NCBI RefSeq assembly: GCF_901709675.1
Contig: NC_051108.1
Coordinates: 992,001-1,056,000 of the forward strand
Reading direction: 5' to 3'
Length of the DNA: 64,000 nucleotides
Source: Syngnathus acus
Lineage: Eukaryota > Chordata > Actinopteri > Syngnathiformes > Syngnathidae
The first letter of the stretch is position 1. Each line of letters begins with the position of its first letter. This document shows positions 47,833 to 63,743 of this stretch, piece by piece. The position numbers and the translations under genes were made by a program. The notes beneath the pieces were generated by a model, which made no database searches, had not been told where the DNA came from, and saw only the letters and a list, made by a program, of their open reading frames with translations.

Positions 47833-50800
47833 ATGTCCAACAAGGTCCGTCACGGAGACACGGAGGAGCCCGCCGAGCGCCCCCGCGATGTCACGCCGCT
47901 CGGGCCCAGCCGCGGCCCGCTATCGAGCGTCCGATCGGTTTTCAGGCCCGACTCCCTGGAGAAGCTTTACCAGAGTTACTTCCGGCAGAGGAGGCAGCAG
48001 AACATGCTGATGCTGCTGACCTTCGCCGCCCTCTTCAACGGCTTCGTGGTGGTCACGTGCGGCGCCGTGTACGCCGAGCGCAAGCGGGCCATGCTGGCGG
48101 TGGCGGCCGTGGGGCTGGCCGCCGACGTGGTCTTCTACGAGCTGTACCGGCGGCAGAAGCTGCCTGGGTCGACGGTCTCACGAGGTGCCGTCCCGTACGT
48201 GCTATGGCTGATGGTGAGCGTCCACGTGCTGTGCTACACGGGGCTCAACTTCGGCCACGTTTCCCACGCCAGCGACGCGGTGGGCTGGCAGGCCTTCTTT
48301 AGCTTCTCCGCTTTCCTGACTCTGCCCCTCAACCTGTCGGCCCTGCTCCTGCTCTCGGGGCTCTCCTGCGGGATCCACCTGCTTCTCTTGGGCCTGACTG
48401 TGGCTCAGAGATTTGAGGACCACTTACAAGGGCCCGTGCTGGTCAGGCAGGTAAGTGCAGCAGAGAAGAATCTGGGCCATCCGTTTGATGAGCCTGAGCC
48501 CGTCGTGCAGGTTGACCTCGCTATCTCACTTGGCAGCTCCTGGCCAACGCCATGCTGTACCTGTGTGCAGCCGCAGTGGGGGTGATGTCATACTTCATGT
48601 CTGACAGCAAGTACAGGATGGCCTTTTTGGAGGCGCGCCAGTCCCTGGAGGTCAAAATCACGCTGGAGGAGCAGAGCGCCCAGCAGGTACAGGAATACCC
48701 TGTGCCTGCCCATTTCATTGTGAGTGATTGTGGAAATGATTGCAACCACGCAGGAGGAGTTACTGTTGTCCATCCTGCCCAAGCACATCGCCGATGAGAT
48801 GTTGCAGGGTATGAAGAACCAAGGCAATGAGAACCAAGTCCAGGAGCAGCAGAAGCAGTTCAACACCATGTACATGTACCGCCACGAGCACGTCAGGTGA
48901 GCCTCGAGCCAGCTCTTCCTTTTTCTTCGGGGGCGGGGCTTCAAGATTTGTTCCCGGTCATCGCAGCATCCTGTTTGCCGACATGGTGGGCTTCACCCAG
49001 CTGTCCTCCACCTGCAGCGCTCAGGAGCTGGTCAAGCTGCTCAACGAGCTCTTCGCTCGCTTCGATAAACTGGCCGAAGTGAGTCCGCTCCGGCCGTTGG
49101 CGACCCGACCCCATGTGATCCTCTCTTGTCGTCCTCTCCCAGCGTCACCATCAGCTGCGGATCAAAATCCTGGGCGACTGCTACTACTGCATCTGCGGTC
49201 TTCCGGACTTCCGAGAAGACCACGCCGCCTGCTCCATCATGATGGGACTCTCCATGGTCGACGCCATCTCGTGAGTTTTTCTTCTCTCAACCAAGAAGAT
49301 TCTTTTCTAGACTCACCCGATGGGCCGGAAGACGAGAACATCCAGTGAGATGCTTTTGCTCCTGCGTCAGTTACGTGCGGGAGATGACCCAAACGGAGGT
49401 GGACATGCGAGTGGGGGTCCACACGGGAACCGTGTTGGGAGGAGTGCTGGGTCAGAAGCGCTGGCAGTTTGACGTCTGGTCCACCGATGTCACCGTCGCC
49501 AACAAGATGGAGTCGGGGGGCGTTCCCGGGTGGGTAGGAGACCTCATTGTTGTTTTTTTTGGGAAGTTCTGACGGCTTTGCCTCCATGTGTTGCAGTCGA
49601 GTGCATATATCCCAGAGCACCAAGGAATGTCTCCACGGCGAGTTTGAACTGGAGCCGGGAAACGGCGGCCAGAGATGCGAGTACCTGCTGGAGAAAGGCA
49701 TCGACACTTATTTGGTTCTGGTTCCTAAAACGGAGGAACCCAAGAGAAAAGTAAGCGTGGTGTCTACCCAAAAATCCTGGCAGTTGATCAACACCACGTC
49801 AAACGGGAACGTTGTTTCGACGTCTCCGGTCTCTCAATCCCATCAGGAGGTAAATGGTACGTTAGCGGTTGAGCTTCTCTGTCTTCTGATTCTTGGTGTT
49901 CTTCCTCAGCGGTACCGCTTGGGAGGAGAACAAGTCATCAACGCGCGACTCCAGCAGGAGCTCCTGGAGAGAGAAACACAGCAAATGTGAGATGGATGGG
50001 AGCAGATCTTTGTCGCTTCACATCTCCATCCATGTTTTTTCTTCTTCTCCAGACTGAAGAAGCGGATCCATCTCGTGTGGTTGCGTTTTGTGGACGGCAA
50101 GCTGGAGGCGCGCTACTCCTCGGAGAAGGAGAAGCGCAGCGGGGCGGCCTTCTGCTGCTGCGCCATGGTGCTGTTCTTCATCACCGCCATGGAGGTCTTC
50201 ATCGACCCGCTGTAGGTCCGCCGGCACCGTTCATTCCTTTAGATCCGGTTCCAGGTCTTTTTGCTTGTTCATGTCTGCAGACTGGTGGTGAACTACGTGA
50301 CTCTGGCCATCGGAGAAGTTCTGTTGCTGGTCCTCACGGCGTGCTCCCTCGCCGCCATCTTCCCGAGGGTAAACGCGACACGTGACGTTCGTATTTGGCC
50401 GTGTCATCCTGATCACCACGGACGTGTAGTTTTTTCCCAAGAGGCTGGTGTCCTTCTCTTTGTGGATCGACCGCACACGCTGGGCGAGAAACACCTGGGC
50501 CATGGCGGCCATTTTTGTCCTCACCATGACCGTGATGGCTGATATGGTAAGATTTGGACCGCCTACCAGTCCGTCTATCCATCCTTCCTCACTTGATTGC
50601 CTTCTCTCCCCGCGGGATCCATTAGTCGTCTATCTCGGCGCCTGCAGCCTCATTTGCGGAGGCCCCGGCGGAGCTTGTAAAACACACTGCTGCTTTTTAG
50701 CCACCTGACAGAAATCAGGAAGAACCTCAAGGGAACCTTGCAGACTGTCACACTTGCAAGAGAAATGTCTACTTAACTCATTCACTGCCAACCCAGTTAA

Positions 50801-52528
50801 TATCTTTGACGTCTATAATCGTCAATGGCACTGAATGACTTAAGTAAGAACTTATTTTTTTTTCTTCAGCTCAGCTGCGTTCCGCCTCACTTCCGGTTGG
50901 TCAACGGCACGTCGGACATGGTGCTGGGCGAGTGCGCCGAGAACCCCAAGCACTACAGCTTCATGGGCGTGATGTTGCTGGTGGCCGCCGCCATGCTGGT
51001 GCAGGTCAGCCACGTGATCAAGCTGAGCCTGATGCTGCTGGTCGTCACGGCGACGGGGGCCGTAAACATCCACGGATGGCGAGACATCTACGATCTCTAC
51101 GACTTTGTGCATTTTGCATCGTACAGGTGAGAAATGTAATTGCGAAGAACGTCGGGCCCTTTCTGACAAATTGATCTCCTTCCAGAACCTCCATGATACC
51201 ATCCAAGTACCTGATGACGGTGATGACCGTGGTGATGATGGTCAGCCTCTACCTCTTTGCCCGCCACGTGAGTGAGCCGCTGTTTGCTTCCCACTGGATG
51301 GACGCCCGCCGACCTGTTTATTTATAATTTTATTGTCACAGTTGGAGCGTCAATCCAGAGAGTTGTTCCTGTGGAAGGTGGGCGTGCACGACCAAAAGGA
51401 GAAAGTGCTGGAGATGAGACGCTGGAACGAAGCGCTGGTCACCAACATGTTGCCCGAGCACGTGGCCAAGCACTTCCTGGGCACCAAAAAGAGAGATGAG
51501 GTGTGCCGGCCTGCTCGTCCATCAGCCGATCAATCTTTGCGCTGACAGACACGATGACATCATTCCAGGAGCTGTACAGTCAGTCGTACGAAGAAGTAGG
51601 CGTGATGTTCGCGTCCATCCCCAATTTCTCCGACTTCTACACAGAAGAAAGCATCAACAACGGAGGCATCGAGTGCCTCCGGATCCTCAACGAGATCATC
51701 TCTGATTTTGACAGCGTGAGTCCCCGTTGCCCCGAGATGAGTCTTTTCGAAAACCATCATCTACATTTCCCTCAACAGCTACTCGACCGGGACGAGTTCC
51801 GGACCATCACCAAGATCAAGACAATAGGAAGCACCTACATGGCAGCGTCGGGCCTCACCCCGAAAAGCAGCGTAAACGGACACGGCGACCGTCGCAAGGT
51901 TTGGAGCGCCTCGACGTCCCGACCGGACCGGCGTCCTTAACAATTTGTGTTGTCGGGCAGCCGGAGGAGCTTCTGGAGCACTGGCAGCACCTGGCCAATC
52001 TGGCTGACTTCGCTTTGGCCATGAAAGTCACCCTGGACAACCTCAACAAGCAGTCCTTCAATAACTTCATGCTACGAATCGGTCAGTACAAGTACTTGCG
52101 TCAAAACCGCATCTGCGTTTCTGTTCATGTTCCAACATCGTCAGGACTTAATAAAGGTGCCGTTCTGGCCGGCGTGATCGGAGCGCGTAAACCTCACTAT
52201 GACATCTGGGGGAACACGGTCAACGTGGCCAGCAGGATGGAGTCCACCGGAGTCATGGGGAACATTCAGGTACAAAATGTGTGCACGTTTTTTAAATGCA
52301 GCATGCAGAATGAGTGTGAAGTGTTGTTTTTGGGCTTTGCCCACCCAGGTGGTGGAGGACTGCTTCGACATCCTGAAGTTCTACGGCTTCCGCTTTGTGC
52401 GAAGGGGACCCATTCTTGTCAAAGGGAAAGGCGAGCTGCTCACCTTCTTCATGAAGGGCAAAGAAAAAAACCCAAGTGACGTTCTTCCACAAACCACTCT
52501 TCCGCACCAAGTGGTGCATGTTTTTTGA
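47833..52528 (+). CDS. adcy3: Membrane adenylate cyclase type 3
   Basis: ADCY3 makes cAMP from ATP downstream of Golf/Gs; it is known from olfactory and primary cilia and from energy balance. Exons: 47833-48450, 48537-48686, 48754-48896, 48967-49078, 49143-49270, 49371-49529, 49597-49849, 49910-49986, 50053-50211, 50281-50368, 50430-50546, 50870-51126, 51186-51267, 51342-51500, 51569-51715, 51779-51898, 51961-52081, 52145-52269, 52349-52528; 1064 residues. Order: cytosolic N-tail, six membrane helices (about 55-230), C1a catalytic half ([12 protein letters not shown] and [11 protein letters not shown] with the two metal-binding Asp), variable C1b, a second membrane set with an NGT glycosylation site, and the C2a half ([39 protein letters not shown]). 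[16 protein letters not shown]-like and TLPHQVV blocks match ADCY3 rather than other isoforms. All key catalytic residues seem present, so it should be active. It is about 80 residues shorter than human ADCY3, mainly in C1b and the second extracellular/loop part. Confidence 0.94.
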
Positions 52529-53190
52529 TGTACAGTCCACTTTGCTACATCTGCAATTTTTTTTTTATTGGTATTGGTCACAATGTTCTGTAGCTATGGT
52601 AATGGCATGTAGACCAACAATAACAGTTGTACAGTCAATGCTGGCACTTGATTTACAAAGTGCCTGGTTGTCATTTATATATTTCATTAAACAAGTTTGT
52701 ACTGTGTTGTTGATTTCATCTTTACGAAACAACATTTGTAATTGTATTAAGTATTGTATTAAGGAAGTCAACTGACAACATCCAAGGGTATTTTTTGTTT
52801 ATTGTTTAAAAGAAAGCACAGTCACAGGTTTTAAGGTCAAATCAATGTGCATAAACAAATAAAACACATTTATTAAATGTGTCTACTTGAAGCAGGAACC
52901 AATATCAGGCAATACGCTATGAAAGTGATAATTTAATAAATAATTGTTGTTATAATAACACTCAATTTTAGAATTAAATCGTTGACTCCAATCAAAATGG
53001 TAATGACAGCGTATATGTGGTTATTCTTATTCATATATGTTCAGAAATACATCGCAACTTGAATCTTTATTAATTCATATCTGATGGTCTGTCAAAAAAT
53101 GCGAATGTATGATTTATATTTGTGATGTATTTTAAAATAGTGTACGGAAAAGTCAAGCGCGACAACTCACTCCCTCGGCGCAAGGTTGGT
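52529..53190. other. adcy3 3' UTR and gap before wdr26
   Basis: AT-rich sequence after the adcy3 TGA. AATAAA at 52858-52863 is the likely poly(A) signal. Nothing else is recognised. Confidence 0.6.
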
Positions 53191-53642
53191 TCAACCCGGA
53201 AACTTGCTGGTGAAGGAATTTCCGGTGACGTCACAGCGACAGGCCTCCATTAGAACTGCAGCTGTTTGGAGAGAAACAACAACAACAAAAACGGGGCCGA
53301 GAGACGGAGCGGCCAACTGTGACAGTCCGCTCCGAGCTCGACCGACGCGGCCTCCAGTCTGGAAGTTGAGCCTCCTTTTCCCACCCGGAGCACCGCCGGC
53401 TTCTAACCACGGCCGCTCTCGGTGAGGAAACTCTGGCCTCCGCTTCCTCCTCCTCCGACTCGGACACCGGCGGAGCGTCGCCGCCCCCGCGGAAGAAGCA
53501 CCGAGCCTCGGCGGCGGAGGGAGCAGGAGAGCCCGGGGCTTCAGCGGTTGTGCCAGGCCTTGCCGGAGTTGTCTTGGGTCTCGGAGCCACATCGACCATC
53601 CACTTTAACCGCAGCGCCGTCGGCCACGTGAGCAGTAGCACC
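53191..53642 (+). promoter_or_regulatory. wdr26: wdr26 promoter and 5' UTR (ETS + CRE)
   Basis: A GC-rich CpG-island-like block. It has ETS cores at 53196-53201 (CCGGAA) and 53220-53225 (TTCCGG), the latter directly followed by a full cAMP response element TGACGTCA at 53226-53233. Housekeeping promoters often have this layout. An ATG at 53550 is in frame with the gene, but the downstream ATG at 53643 has the better context (CACCATGC) and matches the known N-terminus. Confidence 0.5.
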
Positions 53643-57612
<3,970 letters not shown>

Positions 57613-60190
57613 TGGACACTTCTCTCCCAAGAAGCCACCAGTACTCCTCCGTAAATATCAATCTTAGCACCCACCCAAAACATACGTCGAGGCAAAAAAA
57701 AGAAAGCCAAGACAAAAGAAAGAGACTGACACCGGGATGCAGGAGTGTCTCGAAGGACCTTGATGATGGCCAATTTGGTGTCCTCATCTAAAAAAAAATC
57801 CCGCCCCTGTCAAGTGAGGACATAGCCCCTCCCCCCCACGACCGAGTGAGCAGCAGAGCCCCGCAACCTCCCCGCCCGCTTCCACACCACTTGGCAGTCC
57901 ACGTCTTGTCATTGGATGACGCCGCCGTTTGGGTGGAATTGCACCGTCAACCTAAAATGCACATTCACGGCTGAACTTCAATTGATCTTCTCACAACTTG
58001 TGTTGTGAATTTTGCCGGTCAACAAATTGTGCAAAAAGGAAGTTGTAGTTCAGCTGAAGCTTATTATGCCAATGGGCCCTCAGAAGAACAACAGCGAAGA
58101 ACAACACATTAGGTAAAGTGGTGTTGTGGGCTCACTTTTTTTTTTTTTTTTTCCAAGCCCACCTTAGTACGTTACGTACAGTACAATACTGTTGAGTGCA
58201 ATTTTTCTTATGGAAAAATACGTGATGAGATGATCCGAGCGTGTTCGCTGATTGAATGAGTGAGAGGCAAGGCAACACTGTTGTGCATTTTAGGTTGCTT
58301 TTGGAAATTTCACTCAAAATGCCCAACATAGTTTATTATTGTCATGTCGACTTCCCCCCCCCCCCTTCTCATTACAGCACGAAACGTTTACAGTGTTTTT
58401 TTTTTGCAACCAACAGCCCGAGCGTCAATTGTTTCCTTGGGTGAGCCTCATCTCGAATCCACTTTAGCATTTCTGACAAAACAAGCAAGGACGGTCCTAG
58501 CCAAACTCTCGCCCACTGCGCCCACCCCCTTTTTTTTTTTTGGGACATTCGCTGCTGCTGCACAATCGCATCCATCAAACGAGGAGGATGCCGCATATCA
58601 GTGTGCATGTGTGTGCGCGTGTGCCGAGGAGGAGGCCATTCACTTTGGTGACAAACTGTGACCTCCCGCCAAAAAAAACAAAAACAGAAAAAACGTTATG
58701 TGTGTGCGTGGGTTCGAGTGTGTTCAGTTCACACCAGCAAAACATTTTGCCCCCTTCCAAGCCTTCTTAATCCCACAGTCAAAAGTTATCCAAAGCCCTC
58801 GGGACCTCGATCTGTGGAACAAAACCGTAATACTTGAGAGCCATTTTGTATTATTACTATTTTTTTTTTTTTTTTTTTTTAAATCTGGGATTTATAATTC
58901 TTATTTTACACTAACTTCACGTGGCATTGGACGTGCACTGTGTTGACAGAAGTTGGAATAAAGACAGTTATTATTTTTAAACGGATGTTGACGATTATAC
59001 CGAACGGAAAGAAACAACCTGCAGTTTCTAAAAGACAACTGCTCCAAAAAAAAAAAAACTCGACCGTTTTCCTTATAGTCATTAATTTGCTGTAAAGTGG
59101 GCAATTTAATTTGATTGAATTCTTCCCCCAATGACTGATTTTTCTTATTTTATTTTTTCTCCCAAATCTGCCCGTCTGTCCGCCAGTCGTTTCCATAGGT
59201 CAGCCTCCATTCAAAAGCTTTCTTCTTGGCCCCTTTTTCGGGGTCGGTGACGTCGATTTTTCCCACAGACTGGGATACAGTTCAAAGGAATGAGAAAAGT
59301 TTCCAAAACAGTGCTTTTCTGTCTTGTTTTTATTGAATATTTTGTTATTTTATTATTATTTTTTCCACATATTATATCTCCCCCCTTGTATGATCATATT
59401 AAAGTATAACCAGATATTTGGACTCTTTCTTTTGTTTTCTGTTCTTTTTTGTTTGGTTTTGACACTAAAAAATATGCACAGTAACACCGGTTTGGAAGCG
59501 TGTTACCCGAAAATCCCATCAGGTTGAAAATAGCCACCCCTCGCCTTTAAAACAAAAACAAACATGGATTGCTCGTGCATGTGCGTGTAGCGGACTGAGG
59601 TCTCTGTGTGCCATTCTCCATGTTTGTCAAAGCCAAACCATTTGCAAAGGGATGTTTCACAACGGGGTCTGGTCGCAGCTCATTCCAAATCCTGGACAGC
59701 AGAATGGATTTCAAAATGGGGAGCTATTATTCTGTATCTTTTTGTACTAGTACACTCTTTTTTCCTCACTAGTTAATAGTCACACTAGTAAGTTCTGCTA
59801 GTGCCTTGAATTGACTCACTGGTGAGGACATCCAGTGTACAAGTACAGGAACACAGATGACAAGGAATTATTGCGATAAATACTTCCGCCATACGCTGTC
59901 TGTATGCAATCTGTTGTCTCCTCTTGTTGATTGAGATTCATTCTGATTTCATGTCTAGACATTTGGATGGAGGGGTACCAAGGGCTTACTGGAGCATCTT
60001 TTAAGTTCCTCGAGCGTGGGGTGGGAGGTGTGCGCGCACGCGCGTGTTTTTTTTCTGTGCGTGTGCATGTGTAAGGGGTGTGTGGGCGTCCACGTGGTAT
60101 TTGCAGTTGTGATTGTATTGTTTTGTATTGTTGTGTAGGAAAAGTGTCATGTATGCCTATTTTCAATAAAGTATTCAGGGTTTTGGAAAA
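57613..60190 (+). promoter_or_regulatory. wdr26: wdr26 long 3' UTR with alternative poly(A) signals
   Basis: About 2.5 kb without a credible gene. AATAAA occurs at 58957-58962 and again at 60165-60170, so short and long 3' ends are possible. Long T runs are present at about 58137-58153 and 58861-58880. If the distal signal is used, the transcript ends about 200 bp before the fez2 start codon. Confidence 0.55.
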
Positions 60191-60280
60191 CAACAAAAAG
60201 ATGACCCGAACAGATTTTATGGCCTGAGGACGATCAATTTGTTTTTTGATTTGTTTTGGGGGAGGGCCTTCTGTACGTTT

Positions 60281-60398
60281 TGATGACGTGGTGAGTGACG
60301 TCTGAGATCCCGACAAGCCCCGCCCCTATCGTCATATTTCAGTTGCCAAGCCGCTGGCAGTTCTCGGTGTAAACTCTCGAGCACCGCGCGCGACAGAC
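60281..60398 (+). promoter_or_regulatory. fez2: fez2 promoter: paired CRE-like sites and GC box
   Basis: TGACGTG at 60284-60290 and TGACGT at 60296-60301 are CREB/ATF-type motifs 12 bp apart, followed by a CCCCGCCCC GC box at about 60317-60326. The ATG follows about 70 bp later in strong context (GACATGGCGG). Confidence 0.45.
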
Positions 60399-63300
60399 AT
60401 GGCGGCGGCTCCGTTAGCCCACTTCGACGAGGAATGGCAGGACTTCAACGAGTTCAAGGAGTCGCCCGCGGATCTGGACCAGCTCAACTCCAACTTGGTG
60501 CCGCCCGACGACGAAGCTCCGGCGATCACCGCGGCCGAGGGCCTGGAGGATCTGTCCGACCTGGACAACAGTTTCTCCGGGGAGATCTGTAGCTTCCAGT
60601 CCATGGAGGACCTCGTCCACGACTTCGATGCAAAGCTGAGCGTGTGCTTCCGTAACTACAACACCACCACGGAGCACATAGCCCCCATTAAACCCATCAC
60701 GGATGAGGATTATCTGAAAGACGACGGGTGAGTGGCAATTTAATTTCGCTTTTGATACATTTTCCCCCTCAACGTCCTCGTTAGCCTCGTTAGCTTGACC
60801 AGTAGCTAGCGGAGAGTAGATTAGTTTAGCCTCAAGCAAGGTACTGCAAACACAACCTCGCTCGATTAAGATAGCATATCTGTTGTATCAATGGAGGCGA
60901 ATGCTTCTCTTTTTTTAACTCCTGATTGTGCATTATGTGTGACACTACTGCCACGTTACCTAAAAGTACCCAAGGTAGTATTTTTGTTCCTTTAAAAAAA
61001 GTACAAATTGTATAGCTTGTGTCAAATGTCAACAATGATCTGATATAAATGGTAGTCGTGTCACTTTCCCGTTTCACATATTAAGAAAGACCGGTTTAAA
61101 TATTCCAATTTTTGTCTCACTTGATGTGACCTTTTTGTCCATCAGAGAGCCAAACTTTGCTAAAATGTGTGCGTATGACCATTTTGATAACTGCATTAGT
61201 TTTCATCTGCACACCAAGTAGTGTCCTCGCACCATTTCCTTTCCCGTGATCCCAAATGACTCAAAACGATGAGCGGTGGGCCAGGGTGCCTCCTGTGGGA
61301 TGGCTGCCAGTTCACCCCGGTGATGGATGGATTTTGGTGGTTGTTTGTTGCCATAGCTGGTTGAAATGGCGCGGCACATGCCAACATAGCCCTCAAAGGT
61401 CAGCCCTGTCCCACGTTCTGCTCACACACTTTTTGGCTCTTAGCTCCTTCAAACTGCTCTAGTATGACAATACCAGATTTTATCTCATATTTTGCAAGAC
61501 TTCAGCCCCAAAAGAGGGAAGTCCACTCAGTGTATATTTTCAAAATGAAGCAGCAGCGGTGACGTAACCCAAATTTGAATGTGCCATGGTCTGTCAAATT
61601 GTTGAACGAGTTTACTGACAAACTAAGATGAACCAACGAGGTTTATAAGGAAAATGTGGGGGCTGAAGACAAATCCGGCGTGTATCCGCATGAATATACC
61701 AAAGGACAAAATACTGCCGCCTTGCAATGTCTAACACTGATTATTTTTGTTGAAAGCAGTGAAACTAATTGGGTATATTTTTTTGGCAGGCGCTTGTCGC
61801 TCAAGGCACCTCAAAATAAGCCGTTGACCCACATACAGCAGCGGCGCTCGCTCGCTCGCTCGCTCGACACCTCGGGGAAAAGCGTGGACGTTACGTAAAC
61901 AAGCGAGTCAGCGACAACACAAACGAGGCGATGATGCTTATAGAATGCGTCAGCTTGTCCCCACGGCGCACGTTAGCGATATTTCATTTTTTTATTTTGT
62001 ATTTTATTTCTTATTTTACTTTTTATTTTATCTTATCGCCCCAAAAATACAAGATATAATATGGCACGTTTTTTTGCAGGATGTGGAACACTCTGACGGA
62101 CAACTACGGCAACGTGATGCCGGTGGACTGGAAGACGTCACACACGCGCTCGCTTCACCTGCCCGCCCTCAACCTCAACCAGCGGCAGGTAGCCACGCCC
62201 CCTGGCGTCATCCCGCGTTTGCTCAGACCAGTTTGAATGACCCGCTTTGCGTGTTCCTCCTCGGGCAGAAGGTCGACAACCAGTGGTTGGATCTGTCGGA
62301 CGACGAGGAGCTGCGGGAGCAGATGGACATGCACTCCATCATCGTCTCCTGCGTGGACGACGAGCCCCTCTTCACCGCCGAGCAGGTGATCGAGGAGATC
62401 GAAGAGATGATGCAAGAGTCTCCCGACGACGACGACAGTCCTTCCCACTCCGACCTGTCCGTGCTCTCCCGGGACCTGAAGCGCTCAGTCTCTGACACTA
62501 GCTACGAGGACCGTAAGTTTCACCTGCGCCTTTTTTTGGCAGCTCTCCAGCGCGGCCCAATGAGGCCAGAGGTCACCGCAAGTCACGCGGCCGCCCTTCT
62601 TACGTCATGCCTTCTAAATGCAAGCAAGGCCACGCTTGCGTAATACGCTCGCTCCAAGGCTTTCCGCACGGATGAGCGCCCCTGGATGACTTAACCGGGA
62701 AAAGAAATTCACGTGTGAAATGAAATGTGCCCATTCTCGTGTTCAGGCCTGCGTCAGCTGTCCGTGTCGGAGCTGAGCGAGACGCTGGAGGAGGTGGAGA
62801 CGGCCATCCAAAGCTTCAGCGAGGAGTTGGTGCGGGCGCTGGCGCTGCGGGACGAGCTGGAGTACGAAAAGGAGGTGACGCTCGACCGCGCGCCCTTTTC
62901 GTCCCGCCTCGTACGGTGTCGTCATTTGCAAATTACGGCGGCAGGTGAAGAACAGCTTCATCTCGCTGCTCATCGACGTCCAGAACAGGCAGAAGGAGCA
63001 GCGCGAGCTGCTGCGCAAGAAGAAGAAGATCCGTAGCAGCGCGGCGGTAGCCAACGGCCAGCGCGGCGTGGTGCCGGGCACGGTGAGAGGCGGGGCCCGA
63101 ACCGGGCGTGGCCGCGAGCCGTCTGTCCTCATCTGTCTTTCCTCTTGCTTCTTTCCTTCAACTCGTCATAGCGCCTCACTCTGGAGGGACTCTCCAATGT
63201 CATACAAAATGGCCTCCGGCAAACTTTTGGTACCGCAGGAGGGGACAAACAGGTGCCCTCCCCTCTCTTTCTTTCTTTCTTTCCTTCTTTCTCTCCCCTC

Positions 63301-63743
63301 CCGCTTTATTTTCCCCCCTCCCAAGCATGCTTGTTTTTTTTTCTCCAGATGCACCGGGCATCATTTTTTGTTTTTAACTTTGCTGCTTGCAACTTTGCTT
63401 TTCATGCACTGTGCTTGCGCTCCTGCAAGAGCTTTGAGACCCAGAAAAGAAAAATGGGACAGAAGTAGAACACCCACAGGTCAAAGACGCATGTATTTCT
63501 TTTTCTAATCTGTACCTCGTCATTCTTCTGTCTCAGTACCTGACCACGGTGATCCCCTATGAGAAGAAAATGGGCTCCCCCGCAGTGGAAGACCTCCAGA
63601 TCCTAACAAAGAGTGAGTCCGTCCGTCTGTTCGCTTTTGCCCAGTTGTATTAATCCTCACCACTCGTTGCGCATCAGTTCTACACGCCATGAGGGATGAC
63701 AGCGAGAAGGTTCCTGCCCTGCTCACAGATTACATCCTCAAAG
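60399..63743 (+). CDS. fez2: FEZ2-like kinesin-1 adaptor (3' partial)
   Basis: FEZ proteins (zygins) couple kinesin-1 to cargo in axonal transport and have been linked to autophagy. Exons: 60399-60727, 62080-62188, 62269-62512, 62747-62874, 62945-63082, 63172-63252, 63537-63612, 63678-63743; 390 residues, ending in phase 1 at AAAG/GTACAC, so a last short exon lies beyond the window. The central block WNTLTDNYGNVMPVDWKTSHTR matches FEZ2. The conserved acidic block EEIEEMMQESPD (about 205-220), the coiled coil (ELSETLEEVETAIQSF, RDELEYEKEVKNSF) and the C-terminal YLTTVIPYEKK and ILTKILHAMRDDSEKVP are family-wide. The N-terminus with SFQSMEDLVHDFDAKL and CFRNYN resembles FEZ1 as I know it, so the protein keeps features of both paralogues. 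Confidence 0.92.
60728..62079 (+). other. fez2: fez2 intron 1
   Basis: A 1.35-kb intron with no exon recognised. It contains a (GCTC)n run at about 61848-61865 and an AT-rich end near 61980-62040. Confidence 0.55.

Noticed and set aside
53550-53642. In-frame upstream ATG extending wdr26 by 31 codons
   Set aside because: The ATG at 53643 matches the known MQANGAG start and has a better context; the extension looks like 5' UTR.
58540-59527. Small open frames in the wdr26 3' UTR
   Set aside because: They are low-complexity or A/T-run driven and have no recognisable domain or start context.
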